The notes beneath the pieces were generated by a model. The model searched no databases. It was given only the letters and a program-made list of their open reading frames with translations, and was not told where the DNA came from. Below, piece after piece: positions 7,314 through 16,931 of a stretch of 32,108 bases of DNA (the first letter of the stretch is position 1; each line of letters begins with the position of its first letter). Made by a program: the position numbers and the translations under genes. This DNA is from Chlamydiae bacterium RIFCSPLOWO2_12_FULL_49_12 (lineage in GTDB: Bacteria; Chlamydiota; Chlamydiia; Chlamydiales; Rhabdochlamydiaceae), in NCBI GenBank assembly GCA_001796315.1, contig MGME01000005.1, forward strand, positions 12,011 through 44,118, in the 5' to 3' direction.

Positions 7314-8597
7314 ATGAACAAAGAGTTAATTTCCATCTTTGAATATTTAGAACGCGAAAAGGGCATTAAGCGTGATGTCATTATCGGCGCCATCACGGAT
7401 GCCCTCCTTTCTGCTGCCCACAAGTCAACCGCCGGCTTGATCAATGTCTCTGTGACCATCGATTCGAAAACGGGCAAGATTGATGTCATTGCTCAAAAAG
7501 AGGTCGTTGATCAGGTCACCATTCCCGAAGAAGAGATCGCCTTGGAAGAGGCGAGGGTGATTGATCCCCATTGTCAACTGGGAACCTGGGTCAATATCAC
7601 CGTCACTCCTCATGACTTTGGACGCATCGCCGCTCAGACTGCCCGTCAGATTATCTCTCAAAAGCTGCGCAGCGCAGAACGCGATGTGATTTATGAAGAG
7701 TATCGCCATCGTCTCCATGAGATCGTCTCCGGGACGGTGAAACGTGTGGTCAGAGGCGCTACTCTGATCGTCGATCTTGGAAAAGTTGAAGCCATTTTGC
7801 CGGACCGTTTCTATCCAAAGACAGAAAATTACTATATCGGCGACAGGGTACAAGCCCTTCTTTATGAGGTGCGCGATACGGAGAGCGGAGGAGCGGAGGT
7901 GGTCTTATCTCGAAGCAGCCCGGCATTTGCCTCCCAGCTCTTTATGCAAGAGGTCCCGGAATTGAGCGAGGGTGTCGTCACAATTGAAAAGATCGTGCGC
8001 GATGCAGGGTATCGAACCAAGCTAGCCGTGAGCTCCTCGGATTCCAAGATCGATCCCGTGGGTGCTTGCGTGGGAGTACGAGGCACACGCGTCAAAAATG
8101 TGATTCGCGAACTCAATAATGAAAAGATTGATATCTTTCCCTTTTCAGATGATCCTGTCCAACTGCTCCAGAATGCACTCTCTCCTATTGAAATCCGTAA
8201 AATTAGCGTTGCCGAAGACCATTCGACCATCTCGATTGTAGTCAATGACGATGACTATCCGGCTGTTTTAGGCAAAAGAGGAATGAATGCACGGCTCAAT
8301 GGACAACTCATCGGAGCGGAACTTGACGTCCAAAGGATGACCGACTATCAGAAGGTGATGTCGATTCAACGGGCAGAAATGGCAGCCTCTGAAGATGCAA
8401 CGCTCGATGAGCCCTTAAAGATCGAAGGAATGAGTTCTTTTGTCTTGGAGAGTTTCCTTTCAGCCGGATACGATACCGCTCGAAAAATCCTCAATGCCAC
8501 CCCTGAGGAGCTCTCCAAAATCCCCGACATCAGTCCCGAATTGGCAGATACCGTTTTGGAAAAAGTTAAAATGCGAAACCTCAAACATCAAGAGTAA
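7314..8597 (+). CDS. nusA: transcription termination/antitermination factor NusA
   Basis: Binds RNA polymerase and nascent RNA, modulating pausing, termination and antitermination. The 427 residues show the N-terminal polymerase-binding domain (NKELISIFEYLEREKGIKRD), an S1 domain near residues 135-205 (SGTVKRVVRGATLIVDLG), then two KH domains, the first marked by DPVGACVGVRGTRVKNVIRE and the second by VLGKRGMNARLNGQL. A single helix-hairpin-helix-like acidic tail (LSKIPDISPELADTVLEKVK) ends the protein. The length is normal for chlamydiae. It sits 17 bases after rpsA and 3 bases before infB, so it is presumably in the same transcript. Confidence 0.97.
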   Translation: MNKELISIFEYLEREKGIKRDVIIGAITDALLSAAHKSTAGLINVSVTIDSKTGKIDVIAQKEVVDQVTIPEEEIALEEARVIDPHCQLGTWVNITVTPHDFGRIAAQTARQIISQKLRSAERDVIYEEYRHRLHEIVSGTVKRVVRGATLIVDLGKVEAILPDRFYPKTENYYIGDRVQALLYEVRDTESGGAEVVLSRSSPAFASQLFMQEVPELSEGVVTIEKIVRDAGYRTKLAVSSSDSKIDPVGACVGVRGTRVKNVIRELNNEKIDIFPFSDDPVQLLQNALSPIEIRKISVAEDHSTISIVVNDDDYPAVLGKRGMNARLNGQLIGAELDVQRMTDYQKVMSIQRAEMAASEDATLDEPLKIEGMSSFVLESFLSAGYDTARKILNATPEELSKIPDISPELADTVLEKVKMRNLKHQE

Positions 8598-8600
8598 GCA

Positions 8601-10955
8601 TTGGCTAAAAACCTAAAATTAAAAATTAAAAACACCCAGCTGGCCGCAGCTATAAAGTTAGGGAAACCTAAAAAGCCTCCCATAAGCAAGCCTGAGCCTT
8701 TGGAAGAAAAACCCTTTGTACTTACAGAACAAGAGGCTTCTCTTCCTCCTCCTAAAATTGAACCCGTTCCTCCCAAAGAAACTCCACAAGAGGAGATAGC
8801 TGAAGAGACCGCGCCTAAGCCTTCTCCTCCTGCTCATACAACCTTGGTTAAAGCAAGACCTGCTTCCTTTATTCCCAAACCTCCCTACCAAAAACCAAAA
8901 AAGCCCGAACCCGGCAAACCTGCTGCAGAAAAAGCGGTCAAACCCCAAGAGGTCCCTGCAGCGGTAAAAGAAGAAGTTGGAGAGGCCGGGCCCAAAGGAA
9001 AGAAATTTCCCGGGTTCAAAGAGTACCGTGACATTAAACCAAGAAAAGAGATCTCCAAATCTTCTTTTGATGGCCGGGCGCGTCAAGGCCTCCAGGAGAT
9101 TGATGAAGGAGGATGGCGTAAGAAGAGGCCCTATTACAAAGTACGGCACAAAACTCCTGAAGAAGAGATCATCCGTCCCAAAGAATTGAAAGTACGCCTG
9201 CCCATCACCCTTAAAGACTTGGCGCAAGCCATGAAACTCAAGGCCTCCGAGCTTATTTCCAAACTCTTTATGCAAGGGGTAATCCTCACATTGAACGACT
9301 ACCTCGATGATCCCACGACCGTCCAGCTTCTAGGGCAGGACTTTGGATGCGAAATCACGATCGACACTTCCGAAGAGGAACGTTTAAAAATTACAGGAAA
9401 GACGATCAAAGAAGAGATTGCCGAAACTTCTCCAAATGACCTCGTCCTGCGCCCCCCTATTGTCACCTTCATGGGCCACGTCGATCATGGTAAAACAAGC
9501 TTGATCGACGCCATCCGAAAAACCAATATCGCAGCGAAAGAGGCAGGAGCCATTACCCAACATATCGGCGCCTTTAAATGTCACACTTCAGTCGGAGATC
9601 TCACCATCTTGGATACTCCGGGCCACGAAGCCTTTTCCGAGATGCGCTCGCGCGGGGCGGATGTGACGGATATTGTTGTTTTGGTCATCGCAGGCGACGA
9701 GGGGATGCGTCCGCAAACACTCGAAGCCATTGAGCAAGCAAAAGCAGCCTCCTCTCCGATCCTTGTCGCCATCAACAAATGCGACAAGCCAAATTTCAAT
9801 GCAGAAAATGTCTACAGGCAACTTTCTGAACAGAATCTTCTTCCCGAAGTATGGGGAGGGACCACGATCACTGTCAACTGCTCTGCTCAGACCCAAGAGG
9901 GAATCCCCACTCTTTTGGAGATGCTTGCCTTGCAGGCAGAAGTGCTCGAACTCAGAGCCAATCTTCACTGCCGGGCTCGGGGCATAGTCATCGAATCCCA
10001 GATGCATAAAGGGTTGGGCGCCGTTGCGACGCTTCTTGTACAAAACGGCACTCTCCATTTAGGCGATGCTCTCGTTTTGGATACCTTCTGGGGGCGCGTT
10101 AAAACCATGCATGATGAGTTTGGAAAGAGTCTTACCAGCGCATCTCCCTCCTATCCTGTCAAGGTGACCGGCCTCTCGGATCTTCCCGAAGCAGGAAATG
10201 AATTTATTGTTGTAAGCAACGAAAACGAAGCTAAAAGCTTAGCTGAAGCAAGAAGCCAAGAGATCGAGCATAAAGAGCTCTACCAGAGCAAACGCAATTT
10301 GGAAAAATTGCTTCAACAAAAAGCTGAGGCAGCCAAGAAAAAGATTCTCAATATTATCCTGCGCACAGACGTTCAAGGCTCCCTTGAGGCGCTCAAAAAT
10401 GCCCTTTCAAAAATCCCTTCCACAAAAGTGGAACTCAACTTTATCTCCTGCGAGGTCGGAGAGATATCAGAGGCCGACGTGCAGCTGGCAGCAACCTCCA
10501 ATGCCGTCATTCTAGGCTTCCATACCCGTATTGAGCCGCGATCCGAATCCCTTCTCAAGGAGCTGAAGGTGACAGTGAAACTCCATGATATTATCTATCA
10601 TGTCGTGGATGAAGTGAAAGAACTGATGCTCGCTCTCTTAGAGAAAATACCGCAAGAGAAAGAGATGGGTAAAGCACACGTTAAAGCGGTCTTTAGATCT
10701 TCCAGGCTGGGCAACATCGCAGGATGCCAGGTCGACGAGGGGACAATCAATCGCTCCCATCTCATCCGCCTCTTTAGAGGGAGCAAAGAGCTTTGGAAAG
10801 GAGAACTTCTCTCGCTAAAAAGAGAAAAAGAAGATATCCGTGAGGCTTCGAAAGGGTGGGAATGCGGCATCCTCTTCAAAAATTGGAGCGATGTCGAAGT
10901 GAATGACACTCTCAAAAGTTATGAAGTCACCTATCTAAACCCCACTCTTGAATGA
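8601..10955 (+). CDS. infB: translation initiation factor IF-2
   Basis: GTPase that places initiator tRNA on the ribosome. The 784-residue protein has a Pro/Lys/Glu-rich N-terminal arm (1-190), an IF2_N domain (about 195-258, [20 protein letters not shown]), the G domain starting at G292 with [13 protein letters not shown] and NKCD, and the C-terminal domains 2-4. The start is TTG at 8601. The in-frame TAA two codons upstream (before GCA) excludes any longer product, and the N-terminal [12 protein letters not shown] matches the chlamydial IF-2 N-terminus. The stop overlaps the rbfA ATG (ATGA). The whole order nusA-infB-rbfA-truB is conserved in bacteria. Confidence 0.97.
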   Translation: MAKNLKLKIKNTQLAAAIKLGKPKKPPISKPEPLEEKPFVLTEQEASLPPPKIEPVPPKETPQEEIAEETAPKPSPPAHTTLVKARPASFIPKPPYQKPKKPEPGKPAAEKAVKPQEVPAAVKEEVGEAGPKGKKFPGFKEYRDIKPRKEISKSSFDGRARQGLQEIDEGGWRKKRPYYKVRHKTPEEEIIRPKELKVRLPITLKDLAQAMKLKASELISKLFMQGVILTLNDYLDDPTTVQLLGQDFGCEITIDTSEEERLKITGKTIKEEIAETSPNDLVLRPPIVTFMGHVDHGKTSLIDAIRKTNIAAKEAGAITQHIGAFKCHTSVGDLTILDTPGHEAFSEMRSRGADVTDIVVLVIAGDEGMRPQTLEAIEQAKAASSPILVAINKCDKPNFNAENVYRQLSEQNLLPEVWGGTTITVNCSAQTQEGIPTLLEMLALQAEVLELRANLHCRARGIVIESQMHKGLGAVATLLVQNGTLHLGDALVLDTFWGRVKTMHDEFGKSLTSASPSYPVKVTGLSDLPEAGNEFIVVSNENEAKSLAEARSQEIEHKELYQSKRNLEKLLQQKAEAAKKKILNIILRTDVQGSLEALKNALSKIPSTKVELNFISCEVGEISEADVQLAATSNAVILGFHTRIEPRSESLLKELKVTVKLHDIIYHVVDEVKELMLALLEKIPQEKEMGKAHVKAVFRSSRLGNIAGCQVDEGTINRSHLIRLFRGSKELWKGELLSLKREKEDIREASKGWECGILFKNWSDVEVNDTLKSYEVTYLNPTLE

Positions 10956-11344
10956 AAAATCGGACAGAGCGTCTCAATTCTCTTTTGAAGCAGGTCATTT
11001 CCGAGGTCGTCTTTCGAGAGGTGCGCCATCCGGGCGTCCACCCCTTGGTGACAATCACTCGAGTTGAGATTACAAAAGATCTCAAACACGCCAAAGTCTT
11101 CTTGAGTCTGCTAGGCAACGACAAAGAGAAAAAGGAGACTTTGGAAGCGTTGCAATCAGCGGCAGGTTTCATTGCTATCCATGCCTCTAAACAAGTCGTG
11201 ATGCGCTATTTCCCGCAGCTCTCTTTTTTTCTGGACACGAGCAGTGACAAACAGCTGCGCATTGATACCCTCATAGAAAAAATTCATGACGAACAAAAGT
11301 CTCGCCCACTCTTTGGCTCTGACGGGAATTCTTCCTGTCAATAA
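10952..11344 (+). CDS. rbfA: ribosome-binding factor A
   Basis: Small KH-fold protein that binds the 30S subunit and assists 16S rRNA 5'-end maturation. At 130 residues it has the family layout: an N-terminal helix ([20 protein letters not shown]), the core [20 protein letters not shown], and a C-terminal strand with [16 protein letters not shown] 10952 overlaps the infB stop, and the 3' end overlaps truB by 59 bases, so translational coupling is likely. Confidence 0.95.
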   Translation: MKNRTERLNSLLKQVISEVVFREVRHPGVHPLVTITRVEITKDLKHAKVFLSLLGNDKEKKETLEALQSAAGFIAIHASKQVVMRYFPQLSFFLDTSSDKQLRIDTLIEKIHDEQKSRPLFGSDGNSSCQ

Positions 11345-12005
11345 GCCAAAAGGAAAGACTTCCTTTAGCCTGGTCCAGGTTCTAAGGAGTCTTTCTCGCA
11401 TGCGCACCATTGGCCATGCCGGAACCTTAGACCCCTTTGCCAGCGGCGTCATGATTCTTCTGATCGGCAAAGAGTATACACGGCTTTCTGATCGCTTTCT
11501 CAATCAGGATAAAGAATATGAGGCAAGAATCTGCCTGGGAACAACCACGTCCACCTATGATCCCGAAGGAGAGATCCTCACCGCCTCCTCCTACCGCCCC
11601 GGAATAGAAGAGCTTGAAAGAGGCCTTCTCTCTTTTCAGGGAGAGATCCACCAGGTTCCTCCCATGTACTCTGCAAAAAAGGTTCACGGCACGCCCCTCT
11701 ACAAACTCGCACGCAGAGGAAAAGAAATCGAGCGCAAACCCATCCGTTTGACTCTGAAAACAACCTTAATCGCATACGACTACCCTTATATCGATCTCAA
11801 CATACGATGCAGCAAGGGCACCTATGTCCGCTCTCTAGCTCATGATTTGGGTCAGCTCCTGCAGTGCGGAGCCTATCTCTTTTCTCTCATCCGCACACGC
11901 TCAGGCTCCTTCTCTCTTTGCGACTGTCTCGACGGCGCTCTTCTCTACAGTGGAACGTGCGATTACACTCAAGCTCTCAGACGATGCCTTCCCGAACAGC
12001 TCTGA
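11286..12005 (+). CDS. truB: tRNA pseudouridine-55 synthase
   Basis: Converts U55 in the T-loop of elongator tRNAs to pseudouridine. The 239-residue product carries [14 protein letters not shown] and the catalytic motif GHAGTLDPFASG with Asp49, then PPMYSAKKVHGTPLYKLARRG and RCSKGTYVRSLAHDLG. The C-terminal PUA-like domain is short or absent, as in chlamydial relatives. ATG 11286 lies inside rbfA. A later start would damage the N-terminal strand. It overlaps ribF by 22 bases. Confidence 0.95.
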   Translation: MTNKSLAHSLALTGILPVNKPKGKTSFSLVQVLRSLSRMRTIGHAGTLDPFASGVMILLIGKEYTRLSDRFLNQDKEYEARICLGTTTSTYDPEGEILTASSYRPGIEELERGLLSFQGEIHQVPPMYSAKKVHGTPLYKLARRGKEIERKPIRLTLKTTLIAYDYPYIDLNIRCSKGTYVRSLAHDLGQLLQCGAYLFSLIRTRSGSFSLCDCLDGALLYSGTCDYTQALRRCLPEQL

Positions 12006-12511
12006 CCATCGGCTTTTTTGACGGCGTCCACCTGGGACACCAGGACCTGATTCGTCACGCGCGTGCTCGGGCCGGCTCTAAAGGAACGGTTGTTGCCGTC
12101 ACCTTTACCCGGCATCCCTCCCTCCTGTTTAAGAGAGACTCTTCACTCTTTGTGATCTATCCTTTTGAGAAAAAGTTATCACTTTTGAAAGAGGCGGGAT
12201 GCGACCGGGTTCTTGCCTTAGAATTTAACGCAAAGCTCGCCGAGCTCTCTCCTAAAGCCTTTTTGCTCCGCATCCTAGAAGAGATCCCCTTTTCTTACCT
12301 CATCCTTGGCCAAGGGGCTTGCTTTGGAAAGGAGCGAAGAGGGGATGAGAACGAGATCAAAGCTCTCCAAAAAGAGCTCTCCTTCGTCGTGGAATACCTC
12401 CCTAGGCTCACTCAAGATGGAGTCAAGATCTCCTCGGGAGTCATCCGCTCCCTCATCCTCCAAAAAGAGTTTGAAAAAGCCTCTGCCCTCTTGGGCCGTC
12501 CTTACTGCTGA
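11984..12511 (+). CDS. ribF: RibF-like FMN adenylyltransferase lacking the flavokinase domain
   Basis: Normal RibF is bifunctional (riboflavin kinase plus FAD synthetase, about 300 residues). The start ATG 11984 gives MPSRTALTIGFFDGVHLGHQ, the nucleotidyltransferase motif. TFTRHPSLLF and GQGACFGKERRGD follow, and the domain closes with SSGVIRSLI and ASALLGRPYC, then a stop at residue 176. The GRPY motif normally marks the hinge into the flavokinase half. Here only 54 bases separate the stop from ychF and they encode no flavokinase in any frame. The protein could make FAD from FMN but not FMN from riboflavin. The kinase must be encoded elsewhere, or FMN is obtained from the host (inference). 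An upstream extension would only read truB out of frame. Confidence 0.9.
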   Translation: MPSRTALTIGFFDGVHLGHQDLIRHARARAGSKGTVVAVTFTRHPSLLFKRDSSLFVIYPFEKKLSLLKEAGCDRVLALEFNAKLAELSPKAFLLRILEEIPFSYLILGQGACFGKERRGDENEIKALQKELSFVVEYLPRLTQDGVKISSGVIRSLILQKEFEKASALLGRPYC

Positions 12512-12565
12512 AGATGCGCATGCAAAATCTTCCGTTTTAACCTCTTTTGCGTTACCCTTTTCCCT

Positions 12566-13663
12566 ATGAGCACTCTTGCTTGCGGCATCATCGGCCTTCC
12601 CAATGTCGGTAAATCGACTCTCTTCAACGCATTGACCAAGAAGGGCGCACTTGCTGCAAATTTTCCCTTTTGCACAATTGATCCCAACTTAGGGATAGTC
12701 GACGTTCCCGACCCCCGCCTTCAGGTTCTGAGCGACCTTTCGCACAGTCAAAAGATTGTTCCCGCATCGGTGACCTTTGTCGATATCGCCGGCCTTGTGG
12801 CCGGGGCTTCGAAAGGCGAAGGGCTCGGCAATCTCTTTTTGAGCAATATTCGCGAAACCGACGCCATCATCCATGTGGTGCGCTGCTTTGAAGATGAAGA
12901 AGTGATCCACATTGCCGGAAGAGTCGACCCCCTCTCCGACATCCGCATCATCAATTTAGAACTGATCTTAGCCGATTTGCAGATGGGAGAAAATCTTCTC
13001 GGAAAACTGGAACGTCAAGCCAAGGGGAAAAAAGAGCTGATTCCTTTAGTGGAGACGCTGCAAAAAGCGGTTTCTCATCTCAATGAAGAAAAGCCCCTGC
13101 GCACCCTCTTGCTTACAGAAGAAGAACAGAGGCATCTTTTTCCCTACCCCTTTCTTACAAGTAAACGGGTGATCTACGTCGCCAATGTATCGGAACGCTC
13201 TCTCCCTTCGATGGACAATGCTTCTGTACAAGCGGTACGAGCCTTCGCTGAAAAAGAGGGTAATCGCGTGCTTGCCCTCTCTGCCAAGCTGGAAGAAGAG
13301 CTTGCCGGCCTCACCGAAGAAGAAGCGCGCTCATACCTGGAATCGATCGGCTTAAGGGAGACCGGACTTGACCGGCTGATCACCGAGGCCTTTGCAACAC
13401 TTGACTTAATCACCTTTCTGACAACAGGGGAGCTTGAGACGAGGGCCTGGACCATCAAAAGAGGAACAACAGCTCAAGAGGCTGCAGGAAAGATCCATAC
13501 CGACATCCAAAAGGGCTTCATCCGTGCAGAAGTGGTTTTTTATGAGGATATGATCACTTACAAAGGGCGCGTCGGCGCCAAAGAGGCGGGTAAAGCTCGT
13601 TCTGAAGGAAAAGAGTATGTGGTCAAAGACGGAGACGTCATTCTCTTCTATCATCACTCTTAA
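12566..13663 (+). CDS. ychF: ribosome-binding ATPase YchF/Obg-like
   Basis: P-loop ATPase of the OLA1/YchF family, associated with ribosomes and stress responses. The 365-residue product has G1 GLPNVGKS (10-17), G3 DIAGLVAGASKGEGLGN and the altered G4 NVSE that explains the family's preference for ATP. It ends with the TGS-like domain (DLITFLTTGELETRAW to KDGDVILFYHHS). The length and gene position (between ribF and sctU) match Chlamydia. It is the last gene of the translation block. A new promoter candidate follows before sctU. Confidence 0.97.
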   Translation: MSTLACGIIGLPNVGKSTLFNALTKKGALAANFPFCTIDPNLGIVDVPDPRLQVLSDLSHSQKIVPASVTFVDIAGLVAGASKGEGLGNLFLSNIRETDAIIHVVRCFEDEEVIHIAGRVDPLSDIRIINLELILADLQMGENLLGKLERQAKGKKELIPLVETLQKAVSHLNEEKPLRTLLLTEEEQRHLFPYPFLTSKRVIYVANVSERSLPSMDNASVQAVRAFAEKEGNRVLALSAKLEEELAGLTEEEARSYLESIGLRETGLDRLITEAFATLDLITFLTTGELETRAWTIKRGTTAQEAAGKIHTDIQKGFIRAEVVFYEDMITYKGRVGAKEAGKARSEGKEYVVKDGDVILFYHHS

Positions 13664-13669
13664 AAACTC

Positions 13670-13699
13670 TTGACTCCCCTAAATCTCAGAGACTAATGT
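13670..13699 (+). promoter_or_regulatory. candidate promoter of the type III secretion operon
   Basis: TTGACT (13670-13675), an 18-base spacer and TAATGT (13694-13699) lie in the 65-base gap between ychF and sctU, giving a sigma-66/70-type promoter. A second TTGACA at 13704-13709 is too close to the ATG to serve as a -35. No strong Shine-Dalgarno precedes the sctU start. Confidence 0.4.
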
Positions 13700-13728
13700 C
13701 AGGTTGACACGGCTAGAATCGATCTCCT

Positions 13729-14793
13729 ATGGCTGAAAAGACAGAAAAAGCGACACCGAAAAAGCTGCGAGATGCGCGAAAAAAAGGACAAGTCGCTAAA
13801 TCTCAAGACTTTCCTTCAGCTTTCACCTTCGTCACCTCGATTGCGGCAACCCTACTGAGCGCAGGTTACATCTTTCAGCAGCTCTCCTCCTACATCATCT
13901 CTTCTTTTAAAAGCTCCTCGCAACAAGATCTTCAAACCGCTGCATCCGCTGTAGCCTTTCAAGGAATCATGGTCACGCTGACTACCAGCCTGCCGATTGC
14001 GGCCATTACGGCAATCGTGGGCATTGTGGTGAATTTCTTAGTGATCGGGCCGGTCTTTTCAGGAGAGGCTCTAAAGCCTGACATCAAACGCCTCAATCCG
14101 GTGACCAACATTCGCAACCTCTTCAAAGTAAAGACATTGGTTGAGCTGATCAAATCCATTTTAAAAATTTCGGGAGCCGTCATCCTCATCTATTCGGTGA
14201 TTTGGGGAAGTTTGCAGGAGGTCATCGCAACAGCCGCTCTCCCTCCTGCGGCCACCATGATGGTCTTTAATTCCTTCCTGGTGAAAGTGATCATTCGCGT
14301 CGGCATCTTCTTTCTTGTGATTGCCATCTTTGACCTCTTTTTCCAAAAGAGATTTTTTGAAAAAGAGATGAAGATGGAAAAATTTGAAGTCAGACAGGAA
14401 TATAAGGACACGGAAGGAGATCCCCATCTAAAGAGTCGCCGCCGCCACTTGGCACAAGAGATCGCCTATCAGGAGGGGCCCTCTGCTGCCAGACGCGCAC
14501 GGGCAATCATCACAAATCCCGTGCACATCGCCATTGCCATCGAATACCATAAAGAGACCGAACCTGCCCCGAAGATTGTGACCATGGGAGCCGGAACGAT
14601 GGCTGAAAAGATCCTTGAGATTGCAATTTCTTACAATATCCCCATCATGCGCAATGTCGAACTGGCACAGACCTTGTATCAAAAAGGACAAATCAGTGAT
14701 TATATCCCTGAAGAGACCTATCAAGCCGTCGCGGAAATTCTCAAGTGGATTGAGCGTATGGAAGCTAAAGAAATTCCAGAGATTTTCAAATGA
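13729..14793 (+). CDS. sctU: type III secretion export-switch protein SctU (CdsU/YscU)
   Basis: Inner-membrane component of the injectisome export apparatus that switches substrate specificity after autocleavage. The 354-residue protein begins with the typical AEKTEKATPKKLRDARKKGQ and has about four membrane helices between residues 30 and 210, then the cytoplasmic domain. The self-cleavage motif is NPVH at residues 263-266 (nt 14515-14526), where the family normally has NPTH. Asn263 and Pro264, the bond that is cut, are intact. The stop overlaps the sctV start. The block sctU-sctV-copN-chaperone-malQ is as in C. trachomatis. Confidence 0.96.
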   Translation: MAEKTEKATPKKLRDARKKGQVAKSQDFPSAFTFVTSIAATLLSAGYIFQQLSSYIISSFKSSSQQDLQTAASAVAFQGIMVTLTTSLPIAAITAIVGIVVNFLVIGPVFSGEALKPDIKRLNPVTNIRNLFKVKTLVELIKSILKISGAVILIYSVIWGSLQEVIATAALPPAATMMVFNSFLVKVIIRVGIFFLVIAIFDLFFQKRFFEKEMKMEKFEVRQEYKDTEGDPHLKSRRRHLAQEIAYQEGPSAARRARAIITNPVHIAIAIEYHKETEPAPKIVTMGAGTMAEKILEIAISYNIPIMRNVELAQTLYQKGQISDYIPEETYQAVAEILKWIERMEAKEIPEIFK

Positions 14794-16922
14794 AAAAAGA
14801 GAGGGGCACACTTGTTCGATTCTTGAGAAGTTCTAAACTTTTAGACCTGCTTACAGGCTCTAGCGATATTCTTCTCGCCCTCTTCATTATCGTCATCATC
14901 GCCGTCATCATCATTCCTATTCCTACGGGACTCCTTGACAATCTCATTGCCCTTAATCTCACTTTTTCAATTGCTCTTTTGATGGTCGCCCTCTGGATTC
15001 CAAAGGCCGTCAATCTTTCGATCTTTCCCTCCCTTCTATTGATCACCACCCTCTTTCGTTTAGGGATAGAGATCTCGGCAACCAAACACATCCTTCTCTA
15101 TGCCACGGCAGGACACATCATCCAGACCTTTGGGCAATTCGTCGTCGGAGGGAGCTTTGTCGTCGGAGGAATCGTCTTTTTGATCATTACCATCGTTCAG
15201 TTCATTGTCGTCACCAAAGGCGCTGAACGGGTCGCCGAAGTGGCCGCGCGCTTCAACCTGGATGCCATGCCCGGCAAACAGATGAGCATCGATGCCGATT
15301 TGCGCAGCGGCATCATCGATGCCAACAAAGCCCGCGACCTCCGCCTCTTTTTAGCAAAAGAGAGCCAGTTGTACGGCGCCATGGACGGCGCCATGAAGTT
15401 TGTCAAGGGAGACGTGATCGCCGCAATCGTCATTGCCGCCATCAACATTATCGGCGGACTCATTATCGGCGTCATGATCCATAAGATGTCTGCGCTAAGA
15501 TCCGCTCAAGTCTATACCCTCCTCTCCATTGGAAGCGGCCTTGTTTCACAAATCCCCTCCCTTCTCATCGCCCTGACGGCGGGTATTGTCACAACTCGCG
15601 TCTCAAGCGAGAAGAAAGAAGCCCCGCTTGGAAAGGAGATCTCCACACAGATCTTAAATCAGCCTAAGGCGCTTCTGATTGCTGCCTTTGTCATGTTCTG
15701 CGCCATGCTGATTCGAGGGTTCCCCAAGCTCATCTTTTTCGTGATTGCATCCCTCATGGGAACTATTGGGTACTTCTTCTATCGCCGCAGTAAAAAAGAG
15801 AGCGCGAAAATGCTCGGAATCTCCCCTGCTGCGCGGATGGAGACTGAAATCGAAGGACATGCAGTCATTCGCGGGGCGGAAGAGGAGTACGCCTTGACCC
15901 TTCCGATCATCCTTGAAGTGGGAAGAGCTCTTTCTCAGACTTTCAAAAAAGAGAAGGGAGGACAGACTTTTATCGATGAGATGATCCCCAAAATGCGCCT
16001 TGCCCTCTACCAGGACCTCGGAGTCCGTTTTCCCGGAGTGCATGTGCGGACAGACTCTCCCACCCTGGAGCCGGATGAATACTCCATCCTTCTGAACGAA
16101 GTGCCGATCGTCCGCGGCAAGATCATCGAAAATTCCCTCCTCACTCAGGAAAGAGAAGTAACGCTGCGCCGCTACAACATCCCCTTCACCCAGTCAAAGA
16201 CCACTCTTGGTCCTTCCTCCTATTGGGTCAGCAGCAAATACGAGGATCTGCTCAAAAAGGCCGGAATCAAGTATTGGAGGCCCTCGGAGGTGATCGTCCT
16301 TCACCTCTCCTACTTCTACCAGAAGAATGCCAGCGAGTTTATCGGAATCCAGGAGATCCGCGCCATCCTGGAATTCATGGAAAAGTCCTTCCCCGACCTT
16401 GTTAAAGAGGTTACCCGCCTCGTTCCCCTACAAAAACTCACAGAGATCTTTAAACGCCTGGTGCAAGAGGAGATCTCCATAAAAGATTTACGCACGATCC
16501 TGGAGGCGTTGAGTGAATGGGCACAGACGGAAAAAGATACGGTCCTTCTCACAGAATATGTGCGCTCTTCTCTCAAACGCTACATCAGTTATAAATACTC
16601 TCAGGGGCAGAGCATCCTCTCCGTCTATCTCCTCGATCCTGAGATCGAGGATATGGTAAGAGGCGCCATCAAACAGACCTCGGCGGGCTCCTACCTTGCC
16701 TTAGATCCCGACGCCGTTCAGCTCATCATCCAAGCCCTGAGAAATACCATTACACCCACTCCTGCCGGAGGCCAGCCTCCCGTTCTCTTGACTGCTATTG
16801 ACGTGCGCCGGTTTGTACGTAAACTCATCGAAAGCGACTTTCCCGATCTTCCCGTCATCTCCTATCAGGAGGTCATCCCAGAAATCCGCATTCAGCCTTT
16901 GGGCCGCGTCCAATTGACTTAA
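14790..16922 (+). CDS. sctV: type III secretion export-gate protein SctV (CdsV/LcrD)
   Basis: Nonameric export gate of the injectisome. The 710 residues comprise about eight N-terminal membrane helices (to about residue 320) and a large cytoplasmic ring domain. The family signature is present in full: RVAEVAARFNLDAMPGKQMS, continuing to IDADLRSGIIDANKARDLR. The cytoplasmic part has SSYWVSSKYEDLLKKAG and the conserved end VISYQEVIPEIRIQPLGRVQ. The length is as expected. Translation is coupled to sctU through a 4-base overlap (ATGA). Confidence 0.97.
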   Translation: MKKERGTLVRFLRSSKLLDLLTGSSDILLALFIIVIIAVIIIPIPTGLLDNLIALNLTFSIALLMVALWIPKAVNLSIFPSLLLITTLFRLGIEISATKHILLYATAGHIIQTFGQFVVGGSFVVGGIVFLIITIVQFIVVTKGAERVAEVAARFNLDAMPGKQMSIDADLRSGIIDANKARDLRLFLAKESQLYGAMDGAMKFVKGDVIAAIVIAAINIIGGLIIGVMIHKMSALRSAQVYTLLSIGSGLVSQIPSLLIALTAGIVTTRVSSEKKEAPLGKEISTQILNQPKALLIAAFVMFCAMLIRGFPKLIFFVIASLMGTIGYFFYRRSKKESAKMLGISPAARMETEIEGHAVIRGAEEEYALTLPIILEVGRALSQTFKKEKGGQTFIDEMIPKMRLALYQDLGVRFPGVHVRTDSPTLEPDEYSILLNEVPIVRGKIIENSLLTQEREVTLRRYNIPFTQSKTTLGPSSYWVSSKYEDLLKKAGIKYWRPSEVIVLHLSYFYQKNASEFIGIQEIRAILEFMEKSFPDLVKEVTRLVPLQKLTEIFKRLVQEEISIKDLRTILEALSEWAQTEKDTVLLTEYVRSSLKRYISYKYSQGQSILSVYLLDPEIEDMVRGAIKQTSAGSYLALDPDAVQLIIQALRNTITPTPAGGQPPVLLTAIDVRRFVRKLIESDFPDLPVISYQEVIPEIRIQPLGRVQLT

Positions 16923-16931
16923 AGGAAGCGT

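Noticed and set aside
8658-9275. Minus-strand 205-codon ORF inside infB
   Set aside because: It lies antisense to the Pro/Lys-rich N-terminal arm of IF-2, whose composition removes stops from that frame. It has no start signals or recognisable sequence.
12512-12565. Possible frameshifted flavokinase domain after ribF
   Set aside because: Only 54 bases separate ribF from ychF, far too few for the domain, and no frame shows its motifs. It is absent, not frameshifted.
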